A stretch of DNA of 64,000 nt from Streptomyces sp. A2-16 (GTDB lineage Bacteria; Actinomycetota; Actinomycetes; Streptomycetales; Streptomycetaceae). Of this stretch, positions 24,279-32,087 are shown piece after piece (position 1 is the first letter of the stretch; each line of letters begins with the position of its first letter). The notes beneath the pieces were generated by a model that was not told the origin of the DNA, did no database searches, and saw only the letters and a program-made list of their open reading frames with translations. The stretch lies in contig NZ_CP063808.1 of the NCBI RefSeq assembly GCF_018128905.1, forward strand, positions 248,001-312,000, given 5' to 3'. Position numbers and translations under genes: made by a program.

Positions 24279-24671
24279 ATGCATCGCACGACCCTGTTAC
24301 ATGAGGACTTCTGGAAGCTGCGGGCCGAGGCCACGTGGGGGAACGCGGCCGCTGGAGACGATCTCGGCGCACTGCGCGACGAGAACGCTCAGCTGCGGCG
24401 GGCGCTGGCCGGACGTGCCGTCATCGACCAGGCCCGCGGCATGATGATGGTCCTGACCCCCTGAGGCCGCGGAACGGCCAGGGACCTCCTGGTCGACATC
24501 TCGCGGCAGTGCCACACCAAACTTGCCGAGGTGGCCACGTCCATGGTCGCCGCCTGGGAGGGCAAGCCGCTCCCGGAGCGGACGCAGCGGGCGCTGCAGC
24601 GGGCGATGCGCAAGTTCTACGCGGAAGACCGACGGCGCGGCTCATCCCCGGCCGACGAGCGGTCCAGGTAG
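24279..24671 (+). pseudogene. ANTAR-domain regulator interrupted by an in-frame TGA
   Basis: From ATG 24279 (GAGAGG eight bases upstream) the frame reads 61 residues to a TGA at 24462-24464 and then continues in the same frame for 68 codons to a TAG at 24669. The two parts join into one ANTAR protein: 'RAVIDQARGMMMVLTP' then, after the stop, 'GRGTARDLLVDISRQCHTKL' and 'AEVATSMVAAWEGKPLPERT'. A Cys or Trp codon (TGC/TGG) would restore it by a single base. The downstream half shows no other decay, so the mutation is recent, or the TGA is read through, or it is a sequencing error. Confidence 0.8.
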
Positions 24672-24680
24672 GGAGAGGCC

Positions 24681-25037
24681 ATGATTCACGCAGCCGACGT
24701 CCGGGAATGGCGCAACCGCGACGTCGTCGACAACGAGTCGCACAAGATCGGTGTCCTGGAGGCGGTCTACGTGGACACCACCACCGACGAACCGGCCATG
24801 GCCACGGTACGGATCGGACTGCCCACCCGGCACCGCCTCGTTTTCGTCCCTCTCCAGGACGCGATCGCCGGGCCCGACTACGTCAAGGTCGGCTATGTCG
24901 GAACGTTGGTGAAGCAGTCCCCTTCGATCGGCACCGACGACGTCCTTCCCGCCGATCAGGAGGAAGCGATCTTCAAGCACTACGGACTGCCCTACCAGGC
25001 CGGTGCGGCCGGCGAGCGGCAACTGGCGCGCCGCTGA
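24681..25037 (+). CDS. PRC-barrel domain protein (paralogue)
   Basis: 118 residues, ATG 24681, GGGAGAGG upstream. It is about 75% identical by eye to the protein at 8392: 'MIHAADVREWRNRDVVDNES', 'KIGVLEAVYVDTTTDEPAMA', 'RHRLVFVPLQDAIAGPDYVK', 'KQSPSIGTDDVLPADQEEAI', 'HYGLPY'. Same size and C terminus ('GERQLARR'). It starts ten bases after the interrupted ANTAR gene, so it depends on that message. Function unknown. Confidence 0.9.
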   Translation: MIHAADVREWRNRDVVDNESHKIGVLEAVYVDTTTDEPAMATVRIGLPTRHRLVFVPLQDAIAGPDYVKVGYVGTLVKQSPSIGTDDVLPADQEEAIFKHYGLPYQAGAAGERQLARR

Positions 25038-25395
25038 CGAGGCACGAACCCGACAACTGCCGCGTCCACCCGGGCAGACGGTGAGCCTCCGACGCTGCCG
25101 CCGGTCAGCTGGCGGGCCGGTGCGGCGAGGTGCAGTGGTGCGGTTGTGGTGCGCGACCCGCCTCGTCGCTTCCTGCCCCCCTTCCGGAGTGAGTCGTCCG
25201 GAGGTGCTGGGCATGGCAGCGGCAGGGCGGTTGAAGACCGGCAAGGTGTGTCGGCCCGCAGGTATGAGGAACTCAGCCACGTCGTCGAGGCCGAGGACGG
25301 CGGCGACCTTCGCTTCGGTTCCCGGCCGGCACTCGCGGCTGGGGACGAACGGCCCCCCGTCGGCCGGGCCGTGCGCCGGTGCCGACGCCCGCCGG
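25038..25395. other. 358-bp gap between convergent transcription units
   Basis: It separates the plus-strand PRC-barrel gene from the minus-strand redox operon, so transcripts end here from both sides. Long open frames exist but show no family features and no ribosome sites. I saw no clear terminator hairpin. Confidence 0.5.
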
Positions 25396-25608
25396 TCAGG
25401 TCCGGTCGTCGTCCGTGTGCAGGGCGAGGAGCGGGCAGGCGGCGACGGCCCGGCGGGCGTGGGCACGCAGTCGGTCCGGGACGGTCTTGTCGCTGACGAC
25501 GGGGTATCCCCATTCGTCCAGGCCGATCAGCTCGGGGAGGAGTTCGGCACACAGGCCCTGTCCCGTGCAGGCGATGCGGTCGATGCGCAGGGTGCGGGTG
25601 CGGCTCAT
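25396..25608 (-). CDS. Ferredoxin with three-cysteine cluster motif
   Basis: 70 residues from ATG 25608, overlapping the previous stop (ATGA). 'IDRIACTGQGLCAELLPELI' and 'ARRAVAACPLLALHTDDD' give the pattern C-x5-C ... C-P of single-cluster [3Fe-4S]/[4Fe-4S] ferredoxins such as those that serve cytochromes P450. It probably carries electrons for the NuoF-like protein encoded just before it. Last gene of the redox operon. Confidence 0.9.
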   Translation of the reverse strand: MSRTRTLRIDRIACTGQGLCAELLPELIGLDEWGYPVVSDKTVPDRLRAHARRAVAACPLLALHTDDDRT

Positions 25609-26936
25609 CGCCAGGTCTCCGTGGCGGTGGCGGGTGGCACGGGGAGCCGGGGCGGCTGATGGGCGGCTGGGCAGGTGCCGTGGGCGAGGTGGTGGTCGAC
25701 ATCGTCGGCGAACGCGTGCAGTGCGGAGGCCGCGAGGCGGGCGGCGCCGTCGGGATGGCGGCAGGCGCCCCGGTCCGGCAGCAGGCCGACACGGTGGCGC
25801 AGACGGGACAGCAGGGCAGAGTCCGCCCGTCCGGTGGCCAGGGCGGTGAAGTCCTCGGCCACGGCGGGCAGCCCGAGACGGCAGGGGCCGCACTGGCGGG
25901 CACTGTGCGCGGCCAGGTAGGTGAGGACGCGGGCCGTCTCGGCCAGGCCGCAGGACGACTCGGGCAGCGCGACGAGTACGCCGGCGCCGGGTGTGGCGCC
26001 CAACGGGGCCAGATCGTGCCGGGTGAGCGGAGTGCGCAGATGCGCGGCGGGGAGCCAGGTGCCGGCGAACCCGCCGAGCAGGACCGCCCGCAGCGGCTGC
26101 GTGGCGCCGTCGGCCTGGTCGAGGACCGTGGCGAGCGGAGTGCCCAGCGCCACCTCCAGCACGGCGGGGGCGCGGACGGCTCCGGAGACGGTGACGAGCA
26201 GGGTGCCGGGCTCGTCCGGCGTGCCGGCCTGCCGGAACCAGGCCGGTCCGTAGCGGGCGACCAGGGCCAGATGAGCGAGGGTCTCGGCGTTCTGGACCAG
26301 CGTGGGGCGTCGGCCGACTCCCCGCTCGTGCGTGCGTGGCGTGCCACCCTGGGGCCGGGCCGGGCCGCCGTTGAGCCAGCGCACCAGAGAGGTCGACTCG
26401 CTGGAGACGTAGGAGTGCGGAAGGGCGTGCAGACGCAGTCGTACCCGGTTCGGGCGGGCGCGTCGGCGCTCGTCCACGGCGGCGCCGAACTGCCGGTACT
26501 GGGCAGCGCGGTCGCGGGGCAGGCACACGTGCACGGTGTCCGCGCCGACTGCCACGGCGGCCAGTTCGGCGCCGTCGAGGACGAGGTGGGGCGCGACGGC
26601 GATGAGGAACTGGTCCTTGCGGCTGGCCGGTTCGCTCTCCATGGCGTTGACGACGACGACGCGGCGGCCATGCCGTGCGGCGATCGCGTCCAGCTTGCGA
26701 GCGGTGGGGAACCCGGCGCCGCCGCGCCCGGTGAGCCCGGCCGCTGCCACGGCCTCCACCAGTTGCAGGGGGGTGCGGTCGCCGGTGGGGGGTGGCCCGT
26801 AGTGCCTCAGGTGATCGGTCAGTGCGGCCGGCCGGCCTGTGGCGTACCACCCTGCCAGCAGCCGGGCGGCGGCCGGATCTTCTGGTCCGGGGGCGTGGTG
26901 GTGGGGCGCGAGTCGTGCCGCGGCCGACGACGTCAT
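25605..26936 (-). CDS. NuoF-like flavin/iron-sulfur oxidoreductase
   Basis: 443 residues, ATG 26936, GGGGGTGG just upstream. 'AAGLTGRGGAGFPTARKLDA' is the FMN-site glycine loop of the NuoF/RnfC 51-kDa family, and 'GGFAGTWLPAAHLR' a further family motif. The iron-sulfur binding region has 'ESSCGLAETARVLTYLAAHS', 'ARQCGPCRLGL' and 'GACRHP', supplying the cluster cysteines. It likely oxidises NAD(P)H or a flavin donor and passes electrons to the ferredoxin or to the membrane cytochrome-like protein. ATGA overlaps on both sides show one translational unit. It is divergent enough that the electron donor cannot be stated. Confidence 0.88.
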   Translation of the reverse strand: MTSSAAARLAPHHHAPGPEDPAAARLLAGWYATGRPAALTDHLRHYGPPPTGDRTPLQLVEAVAAAGLTGRGGAGFPTARKLDAIAARHGRRVVVVNAMESEPASRKDQFLIAVAPHLVLDGAELAAVAVGADTVHVCLPRDRAAQYRQFGAAVDERRRARPNRVRLRLHALPHSYVSSESTSLVRWLNGGPARPQGGTPRTHERGVGRRPTLVQNAETLAHLALVARYGPAWFRQAGTPDEPGTLLVTVSGAVRAPAVLEVALGTPLATVLDQADGATQPLRAVLLGGFAGTWLPAAHLRTPLTRHDLAPLGATPGAGVLVALPESSCGLAETARVLTYLAAHSARQCGPCRLGLPAVAEDFTALATGRADSALLSRLRHRVGLLPDRGACRHPDGAARLAASALHAFADDVDHHLAHGTCPAAHQPPRLPVPPATATETWR

Positions 26937-27619
26937 CGTCCACCCCCGAGAAGGATCACTGTCGAGGCGGCGCGTTGGGACCAGCCGGGCCGCAGCGGCC
27001 CGGTGGCGAGGAACGCCGTGAGCACCACAGGTACGGCGGCAGCGGCGAGGGCGGCCGTCAGGCGCCCGGCGACCCGCCCCGGGGCAGCCTTCACCAGCCG
27101 CCACCACACGGCCGCGACCACCGCGCCGACGCACCCCGCGTACAGCCACAACTGGAGGGGGAGCCGGGTGTCGGTGCCGGTGCCCACCCCGTGGAAGAGG
27201 GCGAGCGGCCAGGCCGCGTACGCCAGCCAGTGCACGGCCTTCCAGCGGCGCACGCCCAGGCGTCGGCGCAGCCCGCTGGTGACCGCGACGGCCAGCAGCA
27301 GATCCAGCGCGGCCGTGCCCAGTCCGAGCCACAGTGGTCGATACGAGGCTCCGAACGGCACCACGGACACCGCCCACCCCAGGTGGACGAACGGATCGAG
27401 TACCGCCGTCACCACGTGCAGGACGAGGAACACCAGGGTGAGCAGGGACAGGTTGCGGTGCAGCACGCCGAGCTCGAAGCGGGCGATCCGGCTCGGCCGG
27501 GCTCGTCCGCCGGAGCTGATGCCGAGCACCACGGTGGCGGTGAGCAACAGCAGGGCGATGGTTCCGCCCGCGCGGCTGGCGTACCACAGGGGGCTTCCGG
27601 TCAGGGCCAGGGTCGTCAT
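26933..27619 (-). CDS. Ferric reductase-like transmembrane protein
   Basis: 228 residues from ATG 27619. About six transmembrane helices, with histidines placed as in haem-binding ferric-reductase/YedZ-type domains: 'LHRNLSLLTLVFLVLHVVTA' (two His), 'WKAVHWLAYAAWPLALFHGV' (two His). These would ligate two haems and carry electrons across the membrane. Genes for ApbE and a NuoF-like protein flank it with ATGA overlaps. The electron acceptor could be a flavinylated extracytoplasmic partner. Confidence 0.88.
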   Translation of the reverse strand: MTTLALTGSPLWYASRAGGTIALLLLTATVVLGISSGGRARPSRIARFELGVLHRNLSLLTLVFLVLHVVTAVLDPFVHLGWAVSVVPFGASYRPLWLGLGTAALDLLLAVAVTSGLRRRLGVRRWKAVHWLAYAAWPLALFHGVGTGTDTRLPLQLWLYAGCVGAVVAAVWWRLVKAAPGRVAGRLTAALAAAAVPVVLTAFLATGPLRPGWSQRAASTVILLGGGR

Positions 27620-28596
27620 CGCGGATCTCCAGGGGCGGCTCCGGGGATGGTGGCGGGGGAGGAGTCGGGTGGCCAGCCGCCGAGACGTACGACGCGGCCG
27701 TCCGGGGCGACCAGCCGGGCGGGCAGGGCGGTGCCGCGCAGCCAGTCGACCGCCCGGTCGCCCAGCACGATCGCCGCCGTACTGGCGGTGTTGGCGTCCA
27801 CGCAGGTGGCGGCCGCGACGGTCACGGTGCGCCAGACGGGGGCGGCGGGCTCGCCGGTGGCCGGGTCGACGATGTGATGCAGGATGCGTCCGGCGCGGTG
27901 CCAGGTGCGTACCCGGATGCCGGAGGTCGCGAGGGCCCCGCCGGTCACCGCGACGGCGGGGCCCTCGCCGGTGGTGGGCCGGGTGTGGTCGTCGGCGAGG
28001 GCGATGCGCCAGCCCCCGTCCGGTGCGGGGCCGGCCACCGCCAGGTCGCCGCCGAGGCTGACCAGGACACCGCAGCCGGTGGCCGTGGCGGCGCGGAGGG
28101 CGGCGCGGTCGGCGGTGAGGGCCTTCGCGGTCGCGCCCAGGTCGAGGCGGGTGTGCGGGGGCAGGCGCAGCCGCCGGGAGTGCGGGTCGAAGTCGATCCG
28201 CCGCCATCCGGGGGCGGGGAGCGCAGGTGGCAGGGGGCGGGAGTCCTCGGGCCGAAGGGAGGCGAAGGTGCGGTCGTAGCCGAGGGCGGTCATGGCGCGT
28301 CCTACGGTCGGGTCGACGGCTCCGGCGGTGAGGCGGGCGGCACGGAGAGCGGCCTGGAGGGCCTCGGCGAAGCGTTCGCCGACCTTTGTCGGGTTTCCCG
28401 CGTTCAGGTTGACGCGGGTGAGTTCGGAGTCCGGCCGGAAACGGCTGCACGTGAGGTCGACGTCGGCAAGCTCGGAGCGCAGGACGGCCTCCGCGGCCGG
28501 CAGGGCGTCCGGGTCGGTCACGAGCAGCACGGCCGTGGTGCCGAGCGCCGGGAACACGGCCTCGGCGGGGCAGGGTGCGGGAACGTGAGTGGTCAT
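27616..28596 (-). CDS. apbE: FAD:protein FMN transferase (ApbE)
   Basis: 326 residues, ATG 28596. Typical ApbE order: 'FPALGTTAVLLV' at the N terminus, 'DLTCSRFRPDSELTRVNLNA', 'TAGAVDPTVGRAMTALGYDR', 'LDLGATAKALTADRAA', 'GVLVSLGGDLAVAGPAPDGG', 'VTGGALATSGIRVRTWHRAG', 'HHIVDPATGEPAAPVWRTVT' and 'ADANTASTAA'-like end ('CVDANTASTAAIVLG'). The enzyme transfers FMN from FAD to a Thr or Ser in a target protein, usually outside the membrane. Coupled to the ferric-reductase-like gene and to the small anchored protein upstream, which is a possible substrate. Confidence 0.93.
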   Translation of the reverse strand: MTTHVPAPCPAEAVFPALGTTAVLLVTDPDALPAAEAVLRSELADVDLTCSRFRPDSELTRVNLNAGNPTKVGERFAEALQAALRAARLTAGAVDPTVGRAMTALGYDRTFASLRPEDSRPLPPALPAPGWRRIDFDPHSRRLRLPPHTRLDLGATAKALTADRAALRAATATGCGVLVSLGGDLAVAGPAPDGGWRIALADDHTRPTTGEGPAVAVTGGALATSGIRVRTWHRAGRILHHIVDPATGEPAAPVWRTVTVAAATCVDANTASTAAIVLGDRAVDWLRGTALPARLVAPDGRVVRLGGWPPDSSPATIPGAAPGDPR

Positions 28597-29039
28597 GACG
28601 CCCCCGTCGTGGTGTGGGGCTGCTGCCGGGTGGGAGCGGGTGGCTGCGCCGGGGGCCGCGGTGCCTGCTGCGATGTGCGGGCCGCCCCTGCGTCGCCGTC
28701 CTCGTCCTCGTGCTCGTCCTCGTGCTCGTCCTCGTGCTCGTCCTGGTCGTCACCGTCGTCGTTCTCGTGCCGGGCCGAGGAGCCACGCTGCTCGTCGGCG
28801 CCGGTGTTCGGGGCGGCGGTGGAGGACGCCGGAGGGCTCTGGAGGGGCGGGCTCGACGGTGCGGACGAGACCGAACTCCCGGGGAGCAGATGGGTGTAGA
28901 GGCTGCCCAGGGCCGCCGCACAGGTCACGGCGGCGACGGAGATCCAGCGGGTGAGACGGCGACTCCGCCGCAGTCCGCGGTCACGTGCGAGTGCCGGCTC
29001 GGCCGGGGACTGGTCGAAATCGTCGAGCGAGGGGGACAT
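28593..29039 (-). CDS. Membrane-anchored acidic-repeat protein, possible FMN carrier
   Basis: 148 residues, ATG 29039. One transmembrane helix ('WISVAAVTCAAALGSLYTHL') after a charged N terminus, then a Ser/Pro linker, an acidic repeat (three 'DEHE' units, residues about 92-112), and a Pro/Thr-rich end. The last residues are 'HTTTGAS'. ApbE targets carry D-x-x-(S/T)-G-A-(T/S), so the C-terminal T-G-A-S resembles a flavinylation motif lacking the Asp; that is inference. No FMN-binding domain is visible. First gene of the redox operon, coupled to apbE. Confidence 0.7.
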   Translation of the reverse strand: MSPSLDDFDQSPAEPALARDRGLRRSRRLTRWISVAAVTCAAALGSLYTHLLPGSSVSSAPSSPPLQSPPASSTAAPNTGADEQRGSSARHENDDGDDQDEHEDEHEDEHEDEDGDAGAARTSQQAPRPPAQPPAPTRQQPHTTTGAS

Positions 29040-29132
29040 GGCAGCGGCTCCTGATGGATCGGCGGCCCGGAATCGGCCGCGTGCACCTCCAGGCTGTGCT
29101 CACGGCACCCGGGAACCTGCTCACGTCTTCTT

Positions 29133-29168
29133 CAGAACCGGTAAAGATCTCAGAACCAGGGAAGATCT
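29133..29168 (-). promoter_or_regulatory. Tandem 18-bp direct repeat, likely response-regulator operator
   Basis: Plus-strand units CAGAACCGGTAAAGATCT (29133-29150) and CAGAACCAGGGAAGATCT (29151-29168) match at 15 of 18 positions, and a third partial copy (CAGGGTTCTC) follows. They lie in the 128-bp gap between the histidine-kinase stop and the start of the redox operon. Direct repeats about two helical turns apart are typical OmpR-family binding sites. Confidence 0.7.
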
Positions 29169-30517
29169 CAGGGTTCTCCCGCCCACAGAGGCAGGTCCAT
29201 GACGACGGTCAGCCCGCCGCCCGGCGTGTCCTCCAACCGCGCTCTGCCCCCGTTGACGGTGACCAGCCGGTGGACGATGGCCAGCCCCAGACCCGTGCCT
29301 CTGGCTTCGGGATTGCCGAACCGGCGGAAGGCGACCGCCTTGGCCGCGGCGGGCATCCCGGGGCCGTCGTCCCTCACCCACACCCGGGCCGAATCCCGCA
29401 CGGGCCGGCAGCCGACTGTCACGTTCCCTTCGTCGGGAACGGCGTCCAGGGCGTTGGCGATCAGATTGTCGAGGATCTGCTCCAAGTGGCCGCTGCCCAG
29501 CGCGGCGGTCGGAGCGGGCCCCTCCGAAGCGCTCAGACGCACGCCGCGCTCCTCGGCCACCGGTGACCACGCGGCCACCCGTTCCCCGATCACCTCACGG
29601 ATCCGGACCGCGGCCGGCCGGGGTGTCGCCTGCTCGGCGCGGGCCACCGCGAGCAGCCCGTCGACCAGCCGTGACAGCCGTGCGATCTCTTCCTGAGCCG
29701 CATCCAGTTCTGCCGCGGTGTCGCCCTCGGCATCGGTACGCAGGACGTCGAGCCGTAGCCGCAGCGCGGCCAGCGGGGTGCGCAGCTGATGGGACACGTC
29801 GGCGATCACGGCCCGGTGACCGTGCACCAGAGCCTCCGTACGGGCCGCCATGGTGTTGAACGTCGCGGCCAGACGGCGTACTTCCGGTGGACCGCCGCCG
29901 ACGTCGGCCCGCTCGTCCAGGGCACCTTCGCCCAGCCTCCGGGCGCTGACGTCCAGCGCCGACAGTGGCCTGCTCACCCAGCGGGCCAGGCGGACGGACA
30001 GCAGCACGGACGCGGCGAGCCCCCCGGTGCCGATCGCGGCGGACCATCCCCACGTCGCGGCGATCCGGGTGTCGAGCGGGTCCGCGGAGCGGGCCAGGAC
30101 GACGGCGCCGGCGGGCTGGCGGACCTCACCGGCCGGTTCCGCGGCCAGTAGTCGGCCCTCGTCCTCCGGCGGCTCCGGCTCGTGCCCGGCCAGCACGTCC
30201 TCCACCAGTTCCTCCGCCTCCTCGCCCCGGGCGGCGGTACAGGGCGTACTCGCCACCAGTCGCGCGGAGGCGTCGTACACGGCGGCGCAGTCCCCGGCCC
30301 GCGCCGCGGTCTCCAGTTCCCGGCGCATGCCGGTCGGCGGCTTGTGGTCGGAGAGGTGCTCCTCGGCCGTCGCGGCGATCACGCGGGTGGCCGCCCGCTG
30401 ATCGTCGCGGAAGGCGACCCGCTCGCGTGCCGTCATCACCACGGCCAGAGGTACCACTGCCAGTACCAGCAGCACCGAGGTCAGGGCGAGCAGCGTCCAG
30501 GCGATCCGGCGGGTCAC
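29168..30517 (-). CDS. Sensor histidine kinase
   Basis: 449 residues, GTG 30517 overlapping the regulator stop. Two transmembrane helices (residues about 4-27, and about 155-180 'GWSAAIGTGGLAASVLLSVR') enclose a sensor domain with two cysteines ('AGDCAAVY', 'STPCTAAR') that might form a redox-sensitive disulfide. Then HAMP ('VSRPLSALDVSARRLGEGAL'), phosphoacceptor H-box 'ADVSHQLRTPLAALRLRLDV', N-box 'ILDNLIANALDAVPDEGNVT', and G-boxes 'VRDDGPGMP' and 'GTGLGLAIVHRLV'. It would autophosphorylate and pass phosphate to the partner encoded upstream. Its position suggests that it controls the redox operon. Confidence 0.94.
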   Translation of the reverse strand: MTRRIAWTLLALTSVLLVLAVVPLAVVMTARERVAFRDDQRAATRVIAATAEEHLSDHKPPTGMRRELETAARAGDCAAVYDASARLVASTPCTAARGEEAEELVEDVLAGHEPEPPEDEGRLLAAEPAGEVRQPAGAVVLARSADPLDTRIAATWGWSAAIGTGGLAASVLLSVRLARWVSRPLSALDVSARRLGEGALDERADVGGGPPEVRRLAATFNTMAARTEALVHGHRAVIADVSHQLRTPLAALRLRLDVLRTDAEGDTAAELDAAQEEIARLSRLVDGLLAVARAEQATPRPAAVRIREVIGERVAAWSPVAEERGVRLSASEGPAPTAALGSGHLEQILDNLIANALDAVPDEGNVTVGCRPVRDSARVWVRDDGPGMPAAAKAVAFRRFGNPEARGTGLGLAIVHRLVTVNGGRARLEDTPGGGLTVVMDLPLWAGEP

Positions 30518-31236
30518 GGCTGCTCCCGCACCCCTTCGGCCGTATCGAGCCCTTCGACCGTACCGAGCCGGAAGCCGTGCCCGTAGACCGTCTCGATCAG
30601 TCCCGGCACGCCGAGCTTGCGGCGCAGTGCCGCGATGTGCACGTCCAGGACCTTGGTGGGGCCGTACCAGTGGGCGTCCCAGGCCCGCTCCAGGATCTGC
30701 TGCCGGCTCACCACCCTGCCCGGGTCGGCGGCCAGACACTCCAGGATCCCGAACTCCTTCGGCGTCAACGCGATCGGCCGACCGTCCACCGAGACCTGTC
30801 GGGTGCGCAGGTCGAGCCCCAGCGGCCCGTGCCGCAGGATCTCCGGACCGGCGGGGCGTCTGCGGCGCAGTACGGCCCGGACCCGCGCCAGCAACTCGGC
30901 CAGCCCGAACGGTTTGACGAGGTAGTCGTCAGCGCCCTCGTCCAGGGCCACCACCCGGTCCGCTTCCTCACCGCGCGCGGTCACCGCGATGATCGCGGCA
31001 TCCGACCGCGCGCGCAGCATCCGGCACACCTTGACCCCGTCGATGTCGGGCAGGCCCAGATCGAGCAGCACGACATCGGGGACCGCGGCGCTCAGGGCGG
31101 CCCGGCCGGTACGAACCCCCTCGACCGTGTATCCCGCCTGCCGCAGGCCACGGACCAGGGACTCTGCGATGCTGCGGTCGTCCTCCACGACCAGCACCCG
31201 CGTTTCCTCGGTCGAACCCGCGATCTGCCCGTCCAT
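30514..31236 (-). CDS. OmpR-family response regulator
   Basis: 240 residues with the start placed at ATG 31236 ('MDGQIAGSTEETRVLVVEDD'); the ribosome site is weak and an upstream start is possible. The receiver domain has 'VLVVEDDRSIAES', phosphoacceptor Asp in 'DVVLLDLGLPDIDGV', 'IAVTARGEE' and 'DYLVKPFGLAELLARVRAVL'. The C-terminal winged helix shows 'LTPKEFGILECLAADPGRVV' and 'DVHIAALRRKLG'. Its likely binding sites are the 18-bp repeats at 29133. The upstream region to 31384 carries its promoter. Confidence 0.93.
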   Translation of the reverse strand: MDGQIAGSTEETRVLVVEDDRSIAESLVRGLRQAGYTVEGVRTGRAALSAAVPDVVLLDLGLPDIDGVKVCRMLRARSDAAIIAVTARGEEADRVVALDEGADDYLVKPFGLAELLARVRAVLRRRRPAGPEILRHGPLGLDLRTRQVSVDGRPIALTPKEFGILECLAADPGRVVSRQQILERAWDAHWYGPTKVLDVHIAALRRKLGVPGLIETVYGHGFRLGTVEGLDTAEGVREQP

Positions 31237-31383
31237 GTGCTGAACCCGCTTCCGGACTGTGAGAACGGCTGTGCCTCTCGTCATCCAGTCTGTGTCTCGG
31301 GCCGCGCCGCGCCGCAAGGGGCCGTGTGTCCCTCGGTGCTCCGTGGAGGGTGGCAGTGGAGACTGCGTGACTCGAATTCACTG

Positions 31384-31503
31384 CTCGATGCGACCGTGCG
31401 CAAGGCCCGCCAGGAAGTACAGGAAGCTGCTGCCGTGCCGGAACCGGAGACCGCCGGCCTCGACGATCAACGGTCTGGCACGAATCTGGCACGAGGCGAG
31501 TAA
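31384..31503 (+). pseudogene. C-terminal remnant of a tyrosine integrase
   Basis: Reads 'LDATVRKARQEVQEAAAVPE' and 'GTNLARGE' then stop. It matches the last 40 residues of the integrase at 56516 ('LDATVRKARQEAEKQAQEAA', 'GTNLARDR'). It is followed at the same distance by the same terminator and by a tRNA-Gly 3' copy. This is the scar of an earlier related element whose catalytic part is lost. Confidence 0.88.
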
Positions 31504-31520
31504 TCGACGACGACAGCAAA

Positions 31521-31547
31521 AAGGCCCGGGTCGCTGACCTGGGCCTT
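31521..31547. terminator. Element-end terminator copy
   Basis: AAGGCCCGGGTC (31521-31532), loop GCT, GACCTGGGCCTT (31536-31547). Nearly identical to the hairpin at 57748-57774 downstream of the intact integrase, including the leading A run. Confidence 0.85.
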
Positions 31548-31554
31548 TGTCATG

Positions 31555-31956
31555 GAGCGGGTGACGAGGATCGAACTCGCACTCTCAGCTCGGGAAGCGA
31601 CGGCGCTTGGAAGGTCATGTGATCGTTGACCTGCGCTGATGCGGCTTGGCGGCCGCCTCGCGAGAGCTGGTTCGCACCGCTGTCGACCGTGGCTGCCCGC
31701 TCTTACGGGCACGCCGTGGGCACGGTTCGGGAGCGCGGCGGCCCGAGCGCCGGAGTGGACGGGATCCGTGCCCGGCTTGGTCGGCTCGCATGTTCGGCTC
31801 GGGGAGCGTTTCGCGAGTGCGGAGCCATTCGGCGAAGCGTCCCGCCGGCACCTGGCTCACTTGCCGGCGTCAGGGCCGTACCACTGCAGTGCCTGGCCGG
31901 TGACCGCGGCGATGCACTCGAAGTCCCGGTCGCGGTGCAGCAGAGTGAGCCCCTGC
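31555..31956 (-). repeat. 402-bp direct repeat, copy 1 (starts with tRNA-Gly 3' sequence)
   Basis: Matches 35208-35609 at a constant offset of 3,653 bp with no gaps and only about seven substitutions. The first 45 bases are the tRNA-Gly 3' part (att-like remnant 3, three mismatches to the tRNA at 57783). The far end holds the 3' end of a PIN-toxin gene. Sequence identity stops abruptly at 31957. Confidence 0.93.
31857..31956 (-). pseudogene. 3' fragment of a PIN-domain toxin gene
   Basis: The stop at 31857-31859 and the preceding codons encode 'TLLHRDRDFECIAAVTGQAL' then 'QWYGP.AGK', the C terminus of the complete toxin at 35510. Everything upstream is replaced by unrelated sequence leading to the FG-GAP gene. 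It is part of the 402-bp repeat. Confidence 0.88.
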
Positions 31957-32087
31957 GGCTACGCGGCGAACTCCAGGGCGACGTGGAGCTGACGTCCTCC
32001 CGACCTTCCCCGACCACAACCTTGTCGTCCGTTGGTGAGTCTTGATCGCGCAAGTGTTCTCGCTTTCCACTCCCGTGGAGGAATCAA

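Noticed and set aside
24992..26671. Long minus-strand open frame overlapping the NuoF-like gene in another frame
   Set aside because: A shadow frame: low-complexity Pro/Ser/Thr/Arg sequence, whereas the in-frame NuoF-like protein shows clear motifs.
31384..31600. Intact tRNA gene at the att-like copies
   Set aside because: Only the 3' half of the tRNA is present at 31555, 35208, 42289, 11023 and 14944; the acceptor 5' strand and D arm are missing.
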